A DNA stretch of 64,000 bases from Dugong dugon (GCA_030035585.1 CM057471.1:96845819-96909818); one strand, 5' to 3'. Counted from the first letter of the stretch, positions 11,180 to 22,465 are shown. Translations and numbers: made by a program. Notes: generated by a model not told the origin, from the letters alone.

Positions 11180-11690
11180 TCATGAGAAGTTCCTTATGAT
11201 CAATTGACTGAGGAAGAGAAAACTCATGCCCAGTTTACAGATGGTTCTGCAAGATATGCAGGCACCACTCAAAAGTGGACAGCCACAACACTATAGCTCC
11301 TTTCTAGGACTTCCATGATGGACACTGGTAAAGGGAGATCCTCCCAATGGGCAGAACTTTGAGCGGTGCCCTTGGCTGCTCACTTTGCTTGGAAGGAGAA
11401 ATGGCCAGATCATGACTGTATACTGATTCATGGGCTTGGCCAATGGTTTGGCTGGGTGGTCAGAGATTAGGAAGGAACATGATTGGAAAATTGATGACAA
11501 GGAGGTATGGAGAAGAGGTATGTGAATGGACCTCGCTGAATGGGCCAAAGAAGTGAAGATATTTGTGTCTCATGGGAATGCTCACCAAAGAATGGCCTCA
11601 GCAGAGGAGGATTTTAATAATCAAGTAGATAGGATGATGTGTTCTGTGGAAACCAGTCATCCTTTTTCCCCAGCCACTCTTGTCCTTGCC
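11180..11690 (+). pseudogene. pol: ERV-L RNase H (decayed)
   Basis: TDGS at 11237-11248 is the first catalytic Asp region of retroviral RNase H. The block from 11526 (EVKIFVSHGNAHQR) carries the C-terminal His region. It would degrade RNA in RNA/DNA hybrids. Stops near 11296 and a frame change separate the two ends. Confidence 0.85.
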
Positions 11691-12308
11691 CAATGGGCTC
11701 ATGAACAAGTGGCCATGGTAGCAGTGATGGAGGTTATGCATGGGCTCAGCAACATGGAATTACATGCACCAAGGCTTACTTGGCTACAGCCACTGTTGAG
11801 TGCCCAGTCTGCCAGCAGCAAAGACCAACAATGAGTCCCCAATATGCCCCCATCCCTCAAGGTGATCAGCCAGGCAGGTTGATTACATTGGACCACTTCC
11901 ATCATGGAAAGGACAGTGTTTTGTTTCTGGATACTGATTTGCATTCCCTGCATGCAATGCTTCTGCCAAAACTACTAACCATGGACTTATAGAATGCCTT
12001 ATCCACCATCATGGTATCCACAGCATCATCTTGGATCAAGGGACTCACTTCACAGCAGATGAAGTGTATCAATAGGCTTATGCTCATGATATTCACTGGT
12101 CTTACCATGTTCCCCATCATACTGAAGCGTATGGCTTGATGGAACAATGAAATGGCCTTTTAAAGACACATTTACTACATCAGCTAGGTGGCAATGCTTT
12201 GCAGGGTTGAGATAATGTTCTTCAGGAGGATTCTATATGCTCTAAACCATCCAATATATGGTGCTGTTTCTCCCATAGCCATGGATTCATAAGTCCAGGA
12301 ATCAAGGG
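11691..12308 (+). pseudogene. pol: ERV-L integrase (decayed)
   Basis: The zinc-binding region lies at 11700-11830 (CPVCQQQ at about 11797). The catalytic core starts DYIGPLP at 11881. A GTHFTA-like motif is at about 12040. It joined viral DNA ends to host DNA, giving the 5-bp target repeat seen here. Fragmented over three frames. Confidence 0.85.
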
Positions 12309-12872
12309 GTGGAAATGGAAGTAGCACCACACACTATTACCCCTAGTGACCCATTCCCAAAATGTTTGCTTCCTGTCCCCACAACCCTATACTATGAGGG
12401 TCTAGTGGTCTTAATTCCAAAGAGAGGAATACTCCCACCAGGAGACACAACACTGATTCCATTTAACTGGGAATTAAGAATGCCACCTAGCCACTTTGGG
12501 CTCCTTATGCCTCTGGATTAACAGGCAAAGAAGGGAGTTACTGTATCAGCTGATGTGATTGATCCTGATTACCAAGAGGAAATTGGATTCATATTACATA
12601 ATGGAGGTAATGAAGAGTATGTCTGGAATCCAGGAGATCCTTTAGGACATCTCTTAGTACTATCATGCCCTGTGAATGGAAAACTTCAGCAATCCAATTC
12701 CAACATGACTACTAATGACCCAGATCCTTCAGGAATGAAGGTTTGGGTCACCTCACCAGGCAAAGAACCACGAGCAGCTGAGGTGCTTGCTGAGGGCAAA
12801 GGGAATATGGAATGGATGGTGGAAGAAGGTAGTTCTAAATACCAGCTAAGGCCACATGACCAGTTTCAGAAA
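12309..12872 (+). pseudogene. pol: ERV-L dUTPase domain (one stop)
   Basis: Two blocks in the same frame (12309-12521 and 12555-12872), interrupted by a TAA at 12519. Motifs visible: PPSHFGLLMP at about 12483, then VIDPDYQEEIG at 12558-12590 (the beta-hairpin that holds the uracil and sugar), then GDPLG at about 12634. dUTPase hydrolyses dUTP and keeps uracil out of cDNA. The position after integrase is the ERV-L arrangement. This is the best-preserved coding part of the provirus. Confidence 0.9.
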
Positions 12873-13086
12873 TGAGAACTGTAATTGTTGTATTTCTTCC
12901 TTGTATGTGTGCATCAAATATTTTTGTTTTCTTCACTTATGAAGTAAGTATAAGATGTAAATGGGGCTAGTGTGTTTTCAATTGTACAAGTGTTAGTTGT
13001 ATTATTTTAGGCACGAGGATGACTCTATAATCATCTTTGTTTAGAGATTGTGTATGGTTTAGGGAGATGTGTATAGGTGTCAAGCT

Positions 13087-13099
13087 GACAAGGGTTTAC
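13087..13099 (+). other. Polypurine tract of ERV-L
   Basis: TGACAAGGGTTTAC directly precedes the TG of the 3' LTR, where plus-strand DNA synthesis primes. It is interrupted by pyrimidines, so it is degenerate. Confidence 0.6.
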
Positions 13100-13662
13100 T
13101 GTGATGGTTAATGTCATGTGTCAGTTTGTCTGGGCCATGATTCTCAGTGGTTTGGCAGTTATGATGTAGTTTGGCAGCTATGTAATGATGTAATCACCTC
13201 CATAATGAGATCTGATATAATGTAATTACCTCCATTATGAGTTCTGCTATGAGCATCCAATCAGTTGAAAGGGAATTTCCTTGGGTGTGTGGCCTTTCTG
13301 GAAAATATATGTGGACTTTCTGGCAAAGCTCACTGGCTTTTGCTCACTCTGGATCCTACAGCTGGCTCCTTATATGACCTCCAGTTCTTGGGTCCTGAGC
13401 TAGCAGCTTACCTGTTGATCTTGGGATTCATCAGCCTCAGCAGCCTGTGAGCCAGCAGCCTGCTGTCTGACCTATCAATCTTGGGTTCATCAGCCCCTGC
13501 AGTCACATAAGTCATGAGAAGCCTCCAACCTGACCCATGGACTTGGGACTTTCCAGCCTTTACAATCACGTGAGCCATTTTCTTGATATAAATTTCTCTG
13601 TATATATATGTGTTATATATGCTTCACTGATTTTGCTTCTCTAGAAAACCCAGCCTAAGACA
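13100..13662 (+). repeat. ERV-L 3' LTR (complete)
   Basis: 563 bp, TG...CA, starting TGTGATGGTTAATG, as in MLT2-type ERV-L LTRs. Same family as the solo LTR at 58379. Contains TTGATATAAATTTC and an AT run at about 13598-13620. Confidence 0.93.
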
Positions 13663-13729
13663 TGCATCTTAGTCCTCAAGATGACGTCTTTGCTTTTTAA
13701 CACTTTAAAGAGGTCTTTTGCAGCAGATC
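13663..13729 (-). mobile_element. RTE LINE, remaining 5'-side segment of the split copy
   Basis: Continues the RTE from 7439 across the provirus (CACTTTAAAGAGGTCTTTTG on plus) and is 5'-truncated at 13729. Followed by the right target repeat TCTTGGTCCAT. Confidence 0.9.
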
Positions 13730-14020
13730 TCTTGGTCCATAGGAGGGCTGAATTTGGGAGCAGAGACTTCCCTTCTTGCATGGTGCCACTACTATTTCAT
13801 CTTGGTATTCTTTCCCTCTTACACAATACCCACGCCCACCTTCAACCTTCCTAAATCCCCTCCCCACAACACTTTTAAGCTGCTATTCAGTGCAGTGGTG
13901 CCATTCATGCTTTTTTCCCCAACCACTGATGGTTCTACCTTCAGACAACAGGAAATATGAGAGGAAATGGACTGGCAAGGCTTAGGGATGTCAGGCAAAC
14001 ACGCTGCCCTGCCCTCTAAT

Positions 14021-14233
14021 CAGAGCCAGTTGCTGTCAAGTTGACCCCTACTCTGACACTTATGTGTGTCAGAGTAGACATGTGCTCTATAGGGTTTTCA
14101 GTGGCTGATCTTTCAGAAGTAGATTGCCAGGCCCTTCTTTCAAGGCAGCTCTGAGTGGACTTCAACCTCCAACCTTTCAGTTCACAGCAGAGCACATTAA
14201 CTATTTACATCACCCAGGGATATTTCTCCATCC
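14021..14233 (-). repeat. AfroSINE
   Basis: Complete minus-strand copy flanked by a perfect 14-bp repeat CCCTGCCCTCTAAT (14007-14020 and 14234-14247). Confidence 0.93.
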
Positions 14234-14247
14234 CCCTGCCCTCTAAT

Positions 14248-15940
14248 ACCCCTAAACCTCCCAGTGCCTCTACCGAAAAGAGCTTGAGTATTTATCTAAT
14301 TGTATGCTAGATTGTCATCTAATAATAGTGTGTTTTAAAACCCTGGGTATTTAAACATGCTTATTTCATTTGCAGTTTTTCAAAATAAATTTCCACTTTC
14401 CAAAAATATTCAGGGATTTAATTTGAAAAATATTTGACTTTCAAAAGATTTCTTGAGCATCTTTAATTTTTTTTTAGTTCAGTTTTCACGGTAAAAAAGA
14501 CAACCATGTGAATCTTTGAGAACAAACAAAACAGATATCTCATTCAAATGTAAACAGAAGGCAATTTAAAACATATTTCACAGATAATAGATTCCATAAA
14601 TCCTTGTTTGATGTATTAGCAAATAATTTTTCAGATAACAAACAGCTGATTTTTATACATAGAGCATCCAAATTCCCATTTTATTCTTATCGTTCACATA
14701 GATTGATCAAGATTGACTGAAAACGCCAGGGGAATTTTCTTGATTTTTGTTCACTTTAATTTCTAGTACTGACATTGAGAAAAAGCAGGAAACTCCCTTT
14801 GGTCCTGGAGCTGATTATTAAGAGAAGTTTTTAGCTCTATTTTTGTTCCATTACAATTTCTCTCTGCCTTACTTTCATCAATGAATGGAAAGTTATCTTG
14901 GGATATATTACTTGAGGTTCCATAACCTGGTTGTGATTCACGTTGTTAACTAGTCTGCCTTCAAAAGCCTTCTTATCTGAGGTCCAGTTTAGATGTATAG
15001 TATGCTGGACAGTGGCACAGCCATTTTAATGAGCCATACAGATCTCACCACAGCCCATTCACTCGTGTTGATTTATACCACTCATGACAACGACCGAAGT
15101 GCTCAATTTTTCTAGGCCAACTTGTGTCTAAACAGAGCCTAAATCATTGTCTTCCTCTTCAGCTCTCTCTCTCTGTCTCCCTCTCTCAGTCATAATTTAC
15201 TTAGTGCCTTTTGCCAGAAATTGGCTTAAGAGAAAAATTTACTAGTTTGACACAACATTCCTGCTTCTGGAAGGATCCAGCATTCAGCAAACTTAATTAA
15301 GATGTAGAAACCAGGACTGAAAGCTAAGCCAGCTAAGCTGTGGCCGTTGAATCCTGGAATCAGAGAGATCTCTCCTAGGTATTTAAGCACATTAGTTTCT
15401 TGTGGAGGGTTTAAAGACAAAGTGGGTTGTATATTTCCATTTAGTCATTCTGCAGTGAGCTTGATCACTTTAACGTGGCAGGCTGTAGGGTCACTCAGAG
15501 TAAGTAATGAGATGTACTCAAACAACATAAGCTTAAATATGTATCTGACCACAAAGTCTCCCCAGACCCCAAGGACCAATTTCCACCCTCTTTGTGGCCA
15601 CACTGGCTTTTGAGGTATTGTTATCAAGTATCTATTTTAAACAGTAAATAAATGATAATGCTGAGCAGCTGAAGGCAACAGCGCAGAAGAGTGATTGACA
15701 GAGCAGCTGTCAGCTCTGCTTTCTATCACGGTGGGTGTCTGAAATCCAATGTGCCTGTTTAAATGCGGCACATTAGCAGTTTTAAGGAGACTAATAGGAT
15801 CGCCACACAGTAATTCAGAAACCCAGGACATGCCTCTACTGGGGCGAGATCATATTTCAGTAGATGAAAGTTGTTAGGAAGGCCGGTGATAGCCTGGGCA
15901 TTCCCCTACAAAGCAAAGCTCTCATATCTAAAACTTAAAA
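14248..15940. other. Long repeat-free single-copy segment
   Basis: About 1.7 kb without any recognised transposon, unusual in this window. Contains a TC run at 15160-15186 and the PBX/MEIS cluster at 15692-15712. No coding frame of note. Candidate conserved noncoding DNA, on inference only. Confidence 0.5.
15692..15712 (+). promoter_or_regulatory. Candidate PBX-MEIS composite site with E-box
   Basis: TGATTGACAG (15692-15701) is the consensus PBX-MEIS/PREP decamer. An E-box CAGCTG follows at 15704-15709, overlapping an inverted MEIS half-site CTGTCA at 15707-15712. Sequence match only; binding is not shown. Confidence 0.4.
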
Positions 15941-15990
15941 TGGGGTTGATCTGAGTCCAAATCAACTCAATGGCACCTAACAACAACAAA
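15941..15990 (+). repeat. RTE/SINE 3' tail fragment
   Basis: A short piece ending in CAATGGCACCTAACAACAAC, the RTE tail, with no body preceding it. Confidence 0.7.
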
Positions 15991-16332
15991 CAAAATAAAA
16001 ACCCATCTTCATCCCCAATCTAACCTGAGTCTCGAGGTCTACTAATAAGATACCCTATCTGAGATCCTCTGAGGAAATACCAGATTGGAGATGTGTCAGC
16101 CCGAGTGACAATAATCTGTCTTTTCTGGATCTCAAAGCCGCAGAAAGGTAAGTGTGGGTGTGGTAGAGTGCTAGGTGGTGCAGAGCTGTATTCTTTCGTT
16201 TTCAGGAGGATAGGTTGCTGGGAGTTTGTTTCCAGTGGTGAGTTTACTGAGTTGCCTTATATCAGATTAATTTGGGGAGGAGGGGGAAGTCGCCAAAATG
16301 GGAAATTTTAATTATATGGATGTAGTGCAAGT

Positions 16333-16587
16333 AAGTGTCCCTTCACCTCACATACTTTAGACATGTTATCAGGAGGAACCAGTCCCTGGAGAAGGACATC
16401 ATGCTTGGTAAAGTAGAGGATCAGAGAAAAAGAGAAAGACTCCCAACAAGATGGACTAACACAGTGTCTGCAACAATGGACTCAAACAGCAACGATTGTG
16501 AGGTAGCGCAGGACTGGGCAGTGTTTTGTTCTGTTGCACATCAGGTCACTATGAGTTGAAACTGACTCAACAGCACCTAACATCAAC
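16333..16587 (+). mobile_element. RTE LINE, 3' end fragment
   Basis: The last about 250 bp of the RTE, flanked by AGTGCAAGT (16324-16332) and AGTGCAGGT (16588-16596), a 9-bp target duplication with one mismatch. A 5'-truncated insertion. Confidence 0.92.
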
Positions 16588-16596
16588 AGTGCAGGT

Positions 16597-16806
16597 TTCA
16601 GGAGCCCTGATGGTGCAGTGGTTAAACGCTTGGCTGCTAACCAGAAGATCAGTGGTTTGAACCCACCAGCTGCTCCACAGGAAAAAGATGTGGCAGTCTG
16701 CTTCTGAAAAGATTTATGGCCTTGGAAACACTACTGGGCAGTTCTACTCTGTACTACAGGGTCACTATGAGTTGGAATCGACTAAACGGCATTGGGTTTG
16801 GTTTTG
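16597..16806 (+). repeat. AfroSINE
   Basis: A complete plus copy begins immediately after the RTE target repeat: head GGAGCCCTGATGG, B-box GGTTTGAACCC, tail GAATCGACTAAACGGCA. Confidence 0.93.
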
Positions 16807-16944
16807 GTATAGGGCAAGTTTCACCCGTTATTTCAGGGAGAAAACTCATTTGTGTTTAATTTATGATAATTGATACCTATTTTCAGTGACTCAAAACCAG
16901 CCCCTATAATTCCTGGAGTAAATATACAAAGCTCTACTTCAGCT

Positions 16945-17112
16945 TCTGAAATACATAGCAAACCTTACATAGAACTTACCATGTGCCGGATGCTGTTCTA
17001 AGTGCACACATATATGAACTCATTTAACCTGAGACACAGAAAAATACAGTAACTTGCCCAGTGTCAGAGAGCTGATAACAGGTAGGGCTTTAATCTGAAC
17101 CCCAGTTGTATG
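16945..17112 (-). repeat. MIR SINE
   Basis: The MIR core is recognisable on the reverse orientation (ACCATGTGCCGGATGCTGTT, then AACTTGCCCAGTGTCAGAGA). Confidence 0.8.
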
Positions 17113-17165
17113 ACACAGGGTCATTATGAGTCAGAATCAACTCCACAGTAACTGGGTTTTTTTAT
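17113..17165 (+). repeat. SINE/RTE tail fragment
   Basis: ATGAGTCAGAATCAACTCC plus a T-rich stretch: the last about 50 bp of an AfroSINE-type element joined to the MIR end. Confidence 0.7.
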
Positions 17166-17922
17166 TTTATTTTATTTTTTAGTAAGACACCAAAATCCAT
17201 CTTCTTAACGATGATGCTATGATGCTATCCTGTGTCTCATGCAGGGTAGCAAAACTTGATACATTTTACTTAGTTGAAAATGATGATACGCTGACCACCT
17301 TTTTCAGTCCCTGAGAAAACCGATTTGAAGTGTGCCTTCTTAAAAAAAAAAAAAAATTATAGTAAGATGGGGTTTTTGACAGTGCTGCATGAATTATGCG
17401 TGTCATTTTCCTTTATCATGTTGAAAATGGACTAGAGCAAAGGAAAGTTGCATCTTCTGCTCCCCTCAGGCTCCCCTGGGGCTGAGAACACATCTTTACA
17501 GTTTTAGCTTGCCAGTTGATGACTTGCAGTTTTTCAGACTTGACACATATGTCACTCCAGAGCATCTCACTTACCCATAAAAACTGATAGTAGTTGTTCA
17601 TGATGTAAGTTAAATAACAATTTATCAATTCATATAACTAATTTAAAGTGTCTTTGAGAGATAAAACCACATATATGTGTCCTGATTCGTCCCAATAGCC
17701 AGACCAAAAGGGCACCATATTGCCACTGTAAAATATGTTTTATCTTCCTGCTTAGGCTGCAATACACGTCCTTATTCCAGTGTGCTAGCGCAAAAGGTGA
17801 TGTGCTCTGCTTGCCATCGTAAATACCAGACGGATCCATGGAAAAAGAGCAGTAGATGTCAAATTCAGTCTGAAGGAAGGAGAATGAATGAGATAAATTG
17901 GGAACTCTTGAAGGGTTAGTTA

Positions 17923-17927
<5 letters not shown>
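17166..17927. other. Spacer, single-copy
   Basis: Contains T/A-rich runs at 17157-17182 and A14-type runs at 17343-17356. No gene or repeat family recognised. Confidence 0.45.

Positions 17928-17955
<28 letters not shown>
17928..17955. repeat. T28 homopolymer
   Basis: Twenty-eight uninterrupted T. It could be the poly(A) of a minus-strand retroinsertion, but no matching target repeat was found. Confidence 0.9.
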
Positions 17956-18056
17956 GTCCACAAGAATTATTTTTATCCTCAGATAGGGCAAAAAGACACA
18001 GAAGAAGATTACAGCTTCAAAAGTCTGTTTTTGTCTTTGCTTTGTTTTCCATTTGC

Positions 18057-18133
18057 TGTTGAGTGGACTCTGAGTCTTGATGCCCCCATATGTGTCAGAG
18101 TCTGTTAGCCATGTGCACGATCAGGGACTCCTC
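18057..18133 (-). repeat. AfroSINE, internally deleted
   Basis: Left end (GTTGAGTGGACTCTGAGTC) and right end (CAGGGACTCC) of the SINE are joined after loss of about 120 bp of body. Confidence 0.7.
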
Positions 18134-18134
18134 T

Positions 18135-18215
18135 GCACCTGCAGTCACTGTGATAGGCATTTTACAAACATCATCTCTTTCAATGTTCAAAGCAATCCTT
18201 CCAAAGAGGATATTC
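18135..18215 (-). repeat. MIR fragment
   Basis: GGCATTTTACAAACATCATC followed by a TTTCAATG...AATCCTT pattern is the reverse-orientation MIR core. Short and diverged. Confidence 0.5.
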
Positions 18216-18463
18216 TTGTGCTCTTGTTCCTGAGTGAACTTCCCCTTGGAGCAGACCATGATCTCACTGGAGGTCAGAGGCCATGTCTGGATGCTGAGCA
18301 GGTCCACTTGACCCTCAAAGTCTTGCAGAGTAGTGAGTGAGGAAGGTCTGGAAAGGCTGTCTGTGCTCTGCCCTTCTCCTGTCATGGCCTCAAAGAGGTT
18401 ACACCAACTTTCAAAGAGAAGAGTGACCCATCATTTTGTTGTTGTGGTTTGTTCATCATCCAT

Positions 18464-18671
18464 GTTGTTGTTGTTGAGTGCCGTCAAGTCAATTTTCAAC
18501 TCATAGCAACCTTATGTGACAGTATAGAACTGCCCCATAGGGTTTTCTAGGCTATAATCTTTAAGGGAGCAAATTGCCAGGTCTTTCTCCCATGGAGCAG
18601 CTGGGTAGGCTCAAACTGGCAACCTTCAGGTTAGCAGCCAAGTGCTTAACTGTTGTGCCACCAGGGCTCCC
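18464..18671 (-). repeat. AfroSINE
   Basis: Complete minus copy with a TTG-rich tail at its left. Flanked by TCATCATCCAT (18453-18463) and TCATCATCTAT (18672-18682). Confidence 0.92.
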
Positions 18672-18682
18672 TCATCATCTAT

Positions 18683-19156
18683 AAGTAGCTGATTTATTGC
18701 ACTAGCTGGCCTTTCCAGGGAAACAGGAAAAAATCTTTTTCGTTTGGCAGAATGAATCACCTGTTTCCAAGCTAACATTTCTTCTCCTTAAAGCTTCCTT
18801 CAAGCCCCTTGTCTTTTAGTCCTTCAATTCTGCTGAGAGTATTCAAGAAAGATTTCTTCCTTTATTTATTCTGGAGATACAGTATCAGTCTCTTCCCCCA
18901 AGCACTTCTAAATTCACCAGGGGCTGATAAAAATGAATTAACATAAATAAGTTCTTGAAGGTAAAAGTTAATTAAGTTTCTCCCTTAATGCAAAAAATGT
19001 ATTTGAAGACTTTAGACAGTTACTTACAGTTTTCTTTTTGGCCTACTTACAACATATATGTGAGCATACCTTGTTTTAAATTAGATTATCACATGATGGC
19101 ATCCACTTCTAATACTTTAACGTAAAAATGCTGCAGATTGATATGCTTAAGCTTGT
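18683..19156. other. Spacer, nothing recognised
   Basis: AT-rich single-copy sequence. No feature identified. Confidence 0.45.
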
Positions 19157-19326
19157 CAGCTGAAGTGTGTCAGGGTAGAACTGTGCTCCATAGGGTTTTC
19201 AATCGCTGATTTTTCAAAAGTAGATTGCCAGGCCTTTCTCTTTAGGTGCCTCTGAGTGGACTCAAACCTCCAACCTTTTGGTTAGCAGTTGAGCATGTTA
19301 ACCATTTGCACCACCCAGGGGCTCCT
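19157..19326 (-). repeat. AfroSINE, partial
   Basis: Minus copy lacking the first about 35 bp of the tail. Body and tRNA-like head are present to GGGGCTCC at 19317-19324. Confidence 0.87.
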
Positions 19327-19616
19327 CCAACTTAGGGGGAATTTCATTAGAGGAATGAGGACAAAGAAGGTCATTTCTGGTTTAGAGATTTAGTTAAGCA
19401 GCTTTCCTTGTACTTCAATTGTTACAATCACATTGACTTTCTGGAACTTTCCTCATGTCTTTTGGTTATATAATAGCCAGTGAAGCCCTTGGTCACTCCC
19501 AAAATTTCCACCATGGCATTACAATGTTTTGCATTAATTCATCCTAAGTACTATTAACTAACAGTTTTGTGAAGATCCCTCCTTACCATGGAGAGACAAA
19601 GAAGAGTTGGAATATT

Positions 19617-19833
19617 AAAAAAACAAAAACCAAACCCACTGCTGTCGAGTCTATTCCAACTCATAGTCGACCCTAAGGGACAGAGTAGAACTGCCCTGTA
19701 GGGTTTCCAAGGCTGTAATCTTTATGGAAGCAGACTGCCACATCTTTCTCCCATAGAGACACTGGGAGGGAGGGGTTCAAACCACCAACCTTTTGGTTGG
19801 CAGCCGAGCACTTAACCACTGTGCCATGATGGC
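19617..19833 (-). repeat. AfroSINE
   Basis: Complete minus copy with an A-rich tail (19617-19634) and a small insertion in the head region (GGGAGGGAGGGG at 19764-19775). Confidence 0.9.
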
Positions 19834-19904
19834 AATGGGTTGGAATATTAGTTTTCCTCAATTCATTACTCTGTATATCTTAATAATTAGGTGCCCAAAT
19901 CCAC

Positions 19905-19992
19905 CAGGCACTCCTTGGAAACCCTATGGAGCAGTTCTATTCTGTCCTATAGGATTGCTATGAGTTGGAATCAACTCAACGGCAACAGGGGT
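19905..19992 (+). repeat. AfroSINE 3' half
   Basis: Only the distal body and tail are present (AACCCTATGGAGCAGTTC to CTCAACGGCAACAGG). Confidence 0.8.
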
Positions 19993-20645
19993 AATACCTT
20001 ATCTATAGGTCTGGTCTTAATTGTTACTCAGAGCCACCTCCTCATTCCAGAAGGCAAAAATGTTGCCTTGTACCTGGGCTTACATACTCAGACCTTAAAA
20101 AGTGTTGGGAAAATATCACCTACCCAACCAGCTCTGTGTGGGGGCATGGTTTAGGACAGAGCCCTGGGTATCTGGCTAATCTAAAGGGAGAAGAGGAATG
20201 GGGGATTTGTTGAGATGTCGATTTGAGCTTGTCCTTGCAGTGGTTTAATTCCCTCACCATCTCCCACCTCCATTTCCATGCAGGTCACCAAGCTTTTATG
20301 CTCTCTTGCATTGAGAGAAATTTGCATTGCTGAGCAGAAACAAGAAGCTTCTTGAAGACAGTATCTCTTCCTTTCTTTTGTGAAAACCTGATATCCTGGA
20401 GGAGATTGAGGTCAAAGATTCAGAGAGGAGAATGTGACAGGTATTCCAAAGGGGGTGGGAGAGAAGTTAATGCTTTCCTGGGAAAAAAAAGTGCAGCAAG
20501 GGAAAAATGAGATGGCCCTGAATTCTCTAAAGCAATGGAAAGCCCCTGGGTTTCCAACAGGGGCACTCACAGTTGTTCTTCTCTCATGCCCTGAGAAGCA
20601 GCGGAGGGAGAATTACATCTAAGAAGCCGAAGCCTTAGGCAAAAA
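19993..20645. other. Spacer, nothing recognised
   Basis: Single-copy sequence. Frames such as 20434-20619 have no recognisable content. Confidence 0.45.
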
Positions 20646-20659
20646 TTTTCCTGACCCCA

Positions 20660-21338
20660 TCTTAAAAGTTTGTGAGTGGCCATCTAAGACATATCTACCG
20701 GTCCCCTTCCATCCGGAGCAAAGGAGAATGAAGAAACCAAAACCACAAGGAAAACATTAGTCCAAAGGACTAACGGACCACAAGTACCACGACCTCTGCC
20801 AGATGGAGCCCAGAACTAGATGGTGCCCGGCTACCACCACCAACCACTCTGACAGGGATCGTAATAGACAGTCCCGAACAGAGTGGGATAAAAATGTAGA
20901 ACAAAATTCAAATTCACAAAAAAAAAAAAAAAAAAAAAAGGCCAGACTTAATGGTCTGACAGAGACTAGAAGAACCCCTGAGACTATACCCCCAAATACC
21001 CTTTTAACTCAGAACTGAAGCCACTTCCAAAGTTTACCCTTCAGCAAAAGATTAGACAGGCCTATAAAACAAACAATAACGCACGTGAGAAACATGCTTC
21101 TTAGTTCAATCATGTATATGAGTCCAAAAGGGGAACACTTGCCCAAAAAGCAATGTGACAAGAAGGCATGAAGGGACAGGAAAAATAGATGGATGGAAAC
21201 AGTGAATTGGGGTGTGGAAGGGGAGAGTGTTGCCACATCTAGGGGATTGCAACGAATATCACAAAACAATTTGTGTATAAATTGTTGAATGAAAAACTAA
21301 TTTGCTCTGTAAAGTTTCACCTAGAGCACAATAAAAAA
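20660..21338 (+). mobile_element. L1 3' UTR, 5'-truncated insertion
   Basis: Same 3' UTR as the L1 at 34680-35367, with an internal A-run at 20920-20939 and AATAAA at about 21330. Flanked by TTTTCCTGACCCCA (20646-20659 and 21345-21358), a perfect 14-bp core of the target duplication. The T-run next to the right copy has expanded. Confidence 0.92.
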
Positions 21339-21469
21339 TTTTTTTTTTCCTGACCCCAAATGTAGCTCAGAATTAGCAGAGCCTCTGGACTCAAACCTAC
21401 TCGAGTAGGTTTGGACTCCAGGTATCAGCGAGAGACATTCTGGAGCACTCAGTTCCATATACCACAACT

Positions 21470-21676
21470 ACCACCAGTTGCCATTGAGTTGATTCTGACT
21501 TATGGTGACCCCATATGTATCAGAGTAGAACTGTGCTCCACAGGGTTTTCAATGACTGGTTTTTTGGAAGTATATTTCCAGGCCTTTCTTCCAAGGTGCC
21601 TCTGAGTGGATTTGAACCTCCAGCCTTTTGGTTAGCAGTTGAGAACATTAACCATTTGCACCACCCAGCGACTCCG
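21470..21676 (-). repeat. AfroSINE
   Basis: Complete minus copy ending CACCCAGCGACTCC. Confidence 0.9.
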
Positions 21677-22465
21677 CTCTCAATAAGGACCTTTGCGTGA
21701 CTCTGGAAGAGAGTGGGGAATGAACAGTAAAAATGACTGAGGTTAAATTTCACCCCAGCACAGTGGAATGGGGGCATGAAGTCAGATGTGATTTGATTTC
21801 AGACAAATAATAAAGTTTTGTGGCAGGCATTTCATGCATACCTGCCTTTGCAGCCTAAGATTCATAGGCACTGTGCTTAATCTTTTTTCCACACTTTACT
21901 TTGTACAACTAAATAATTATTTGCCTTGATAGTCTATCGATATGTCTTTCTTTAATTGTTAAACATGTGTTAATAATTAAAAAATTCACTGGGTGACCTT
22001 CCAACACTTTGGTGATTTTCACAGGCCTTAGAGCTCTTTGAAGAAAGGCTGTCACTCTGGAATCCAGCATCAGCTAAAAGCTTTCTGGTTTCTTCCCAGC
22101 TCCAAAGGACATGCTGCTTTCCAATAAGGTCTTGGGGTTAAATGGAAGACAGAGTTCAAGGATTTTGAAGCTCTGATTCAATTATAGTAAATGACTGTAA
22201 GAGAATCAGAAATGTCATTGTTAAGTGCATTTGTCTGAACCTCAAGGACATCGCTAGTTGTTTTTTGGTTTTTGTTTTTAATTGGAGATTGTACCACTGG
22301 AGAAATCTCACCCCTAGGATTTTGGTGTGCACCAAACTCTTTTACCAGTTTAGCCCCCATTTCAAGCAGAAATAGGTGAGAATGAATGAGTAATGTGATT
22401 AAATATAGGCTTCTGATAAATTAACTATCTATTTTTTGTCCATCTTTTTCCCACCTCATGCTCTA
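21677..22465. other. Single-copy DNA
   Basis: No repeat or gene recognised; a T/G-rich run at 22257-22281. Confidence 0.45.

Larger units (their letters stand above)
7440..13662 (+). mobile_element. ERV-L type endogenous retrovirus, env-less provirus
   Basis: Order seen: truncated 5' LTR (7440-7648), primer site matching tRNA-Leu, gag-like region, aspartic protease, RT with YIDD, RNase H, integrase, dUTPase at the 3' end of pol, polypurine tract, full 3' LTR (13100-13662). A dUTPase C-terminal to integrase together with the absence of env is diagnostic of ERV-L. Only about 225 bp separate dUTPase from the LTR. Inserted in an RTE with 5-bp duplication TGCAC (7435-7439) / TGCAT (13663-13667). 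All frames carry stops and frameshifts. By eye the two LTRs differ at roughly 15-20 percent of shared sites, so it is an old insertion. It contains no AfroSINE. Confidence 0.95.

Noticed and set aside
17928-17955. T28 as the tail of a minus-strand processed pseudogene
   Set aside because: No gene-like sequence follows and no matching target-site repeat was found on the far side.
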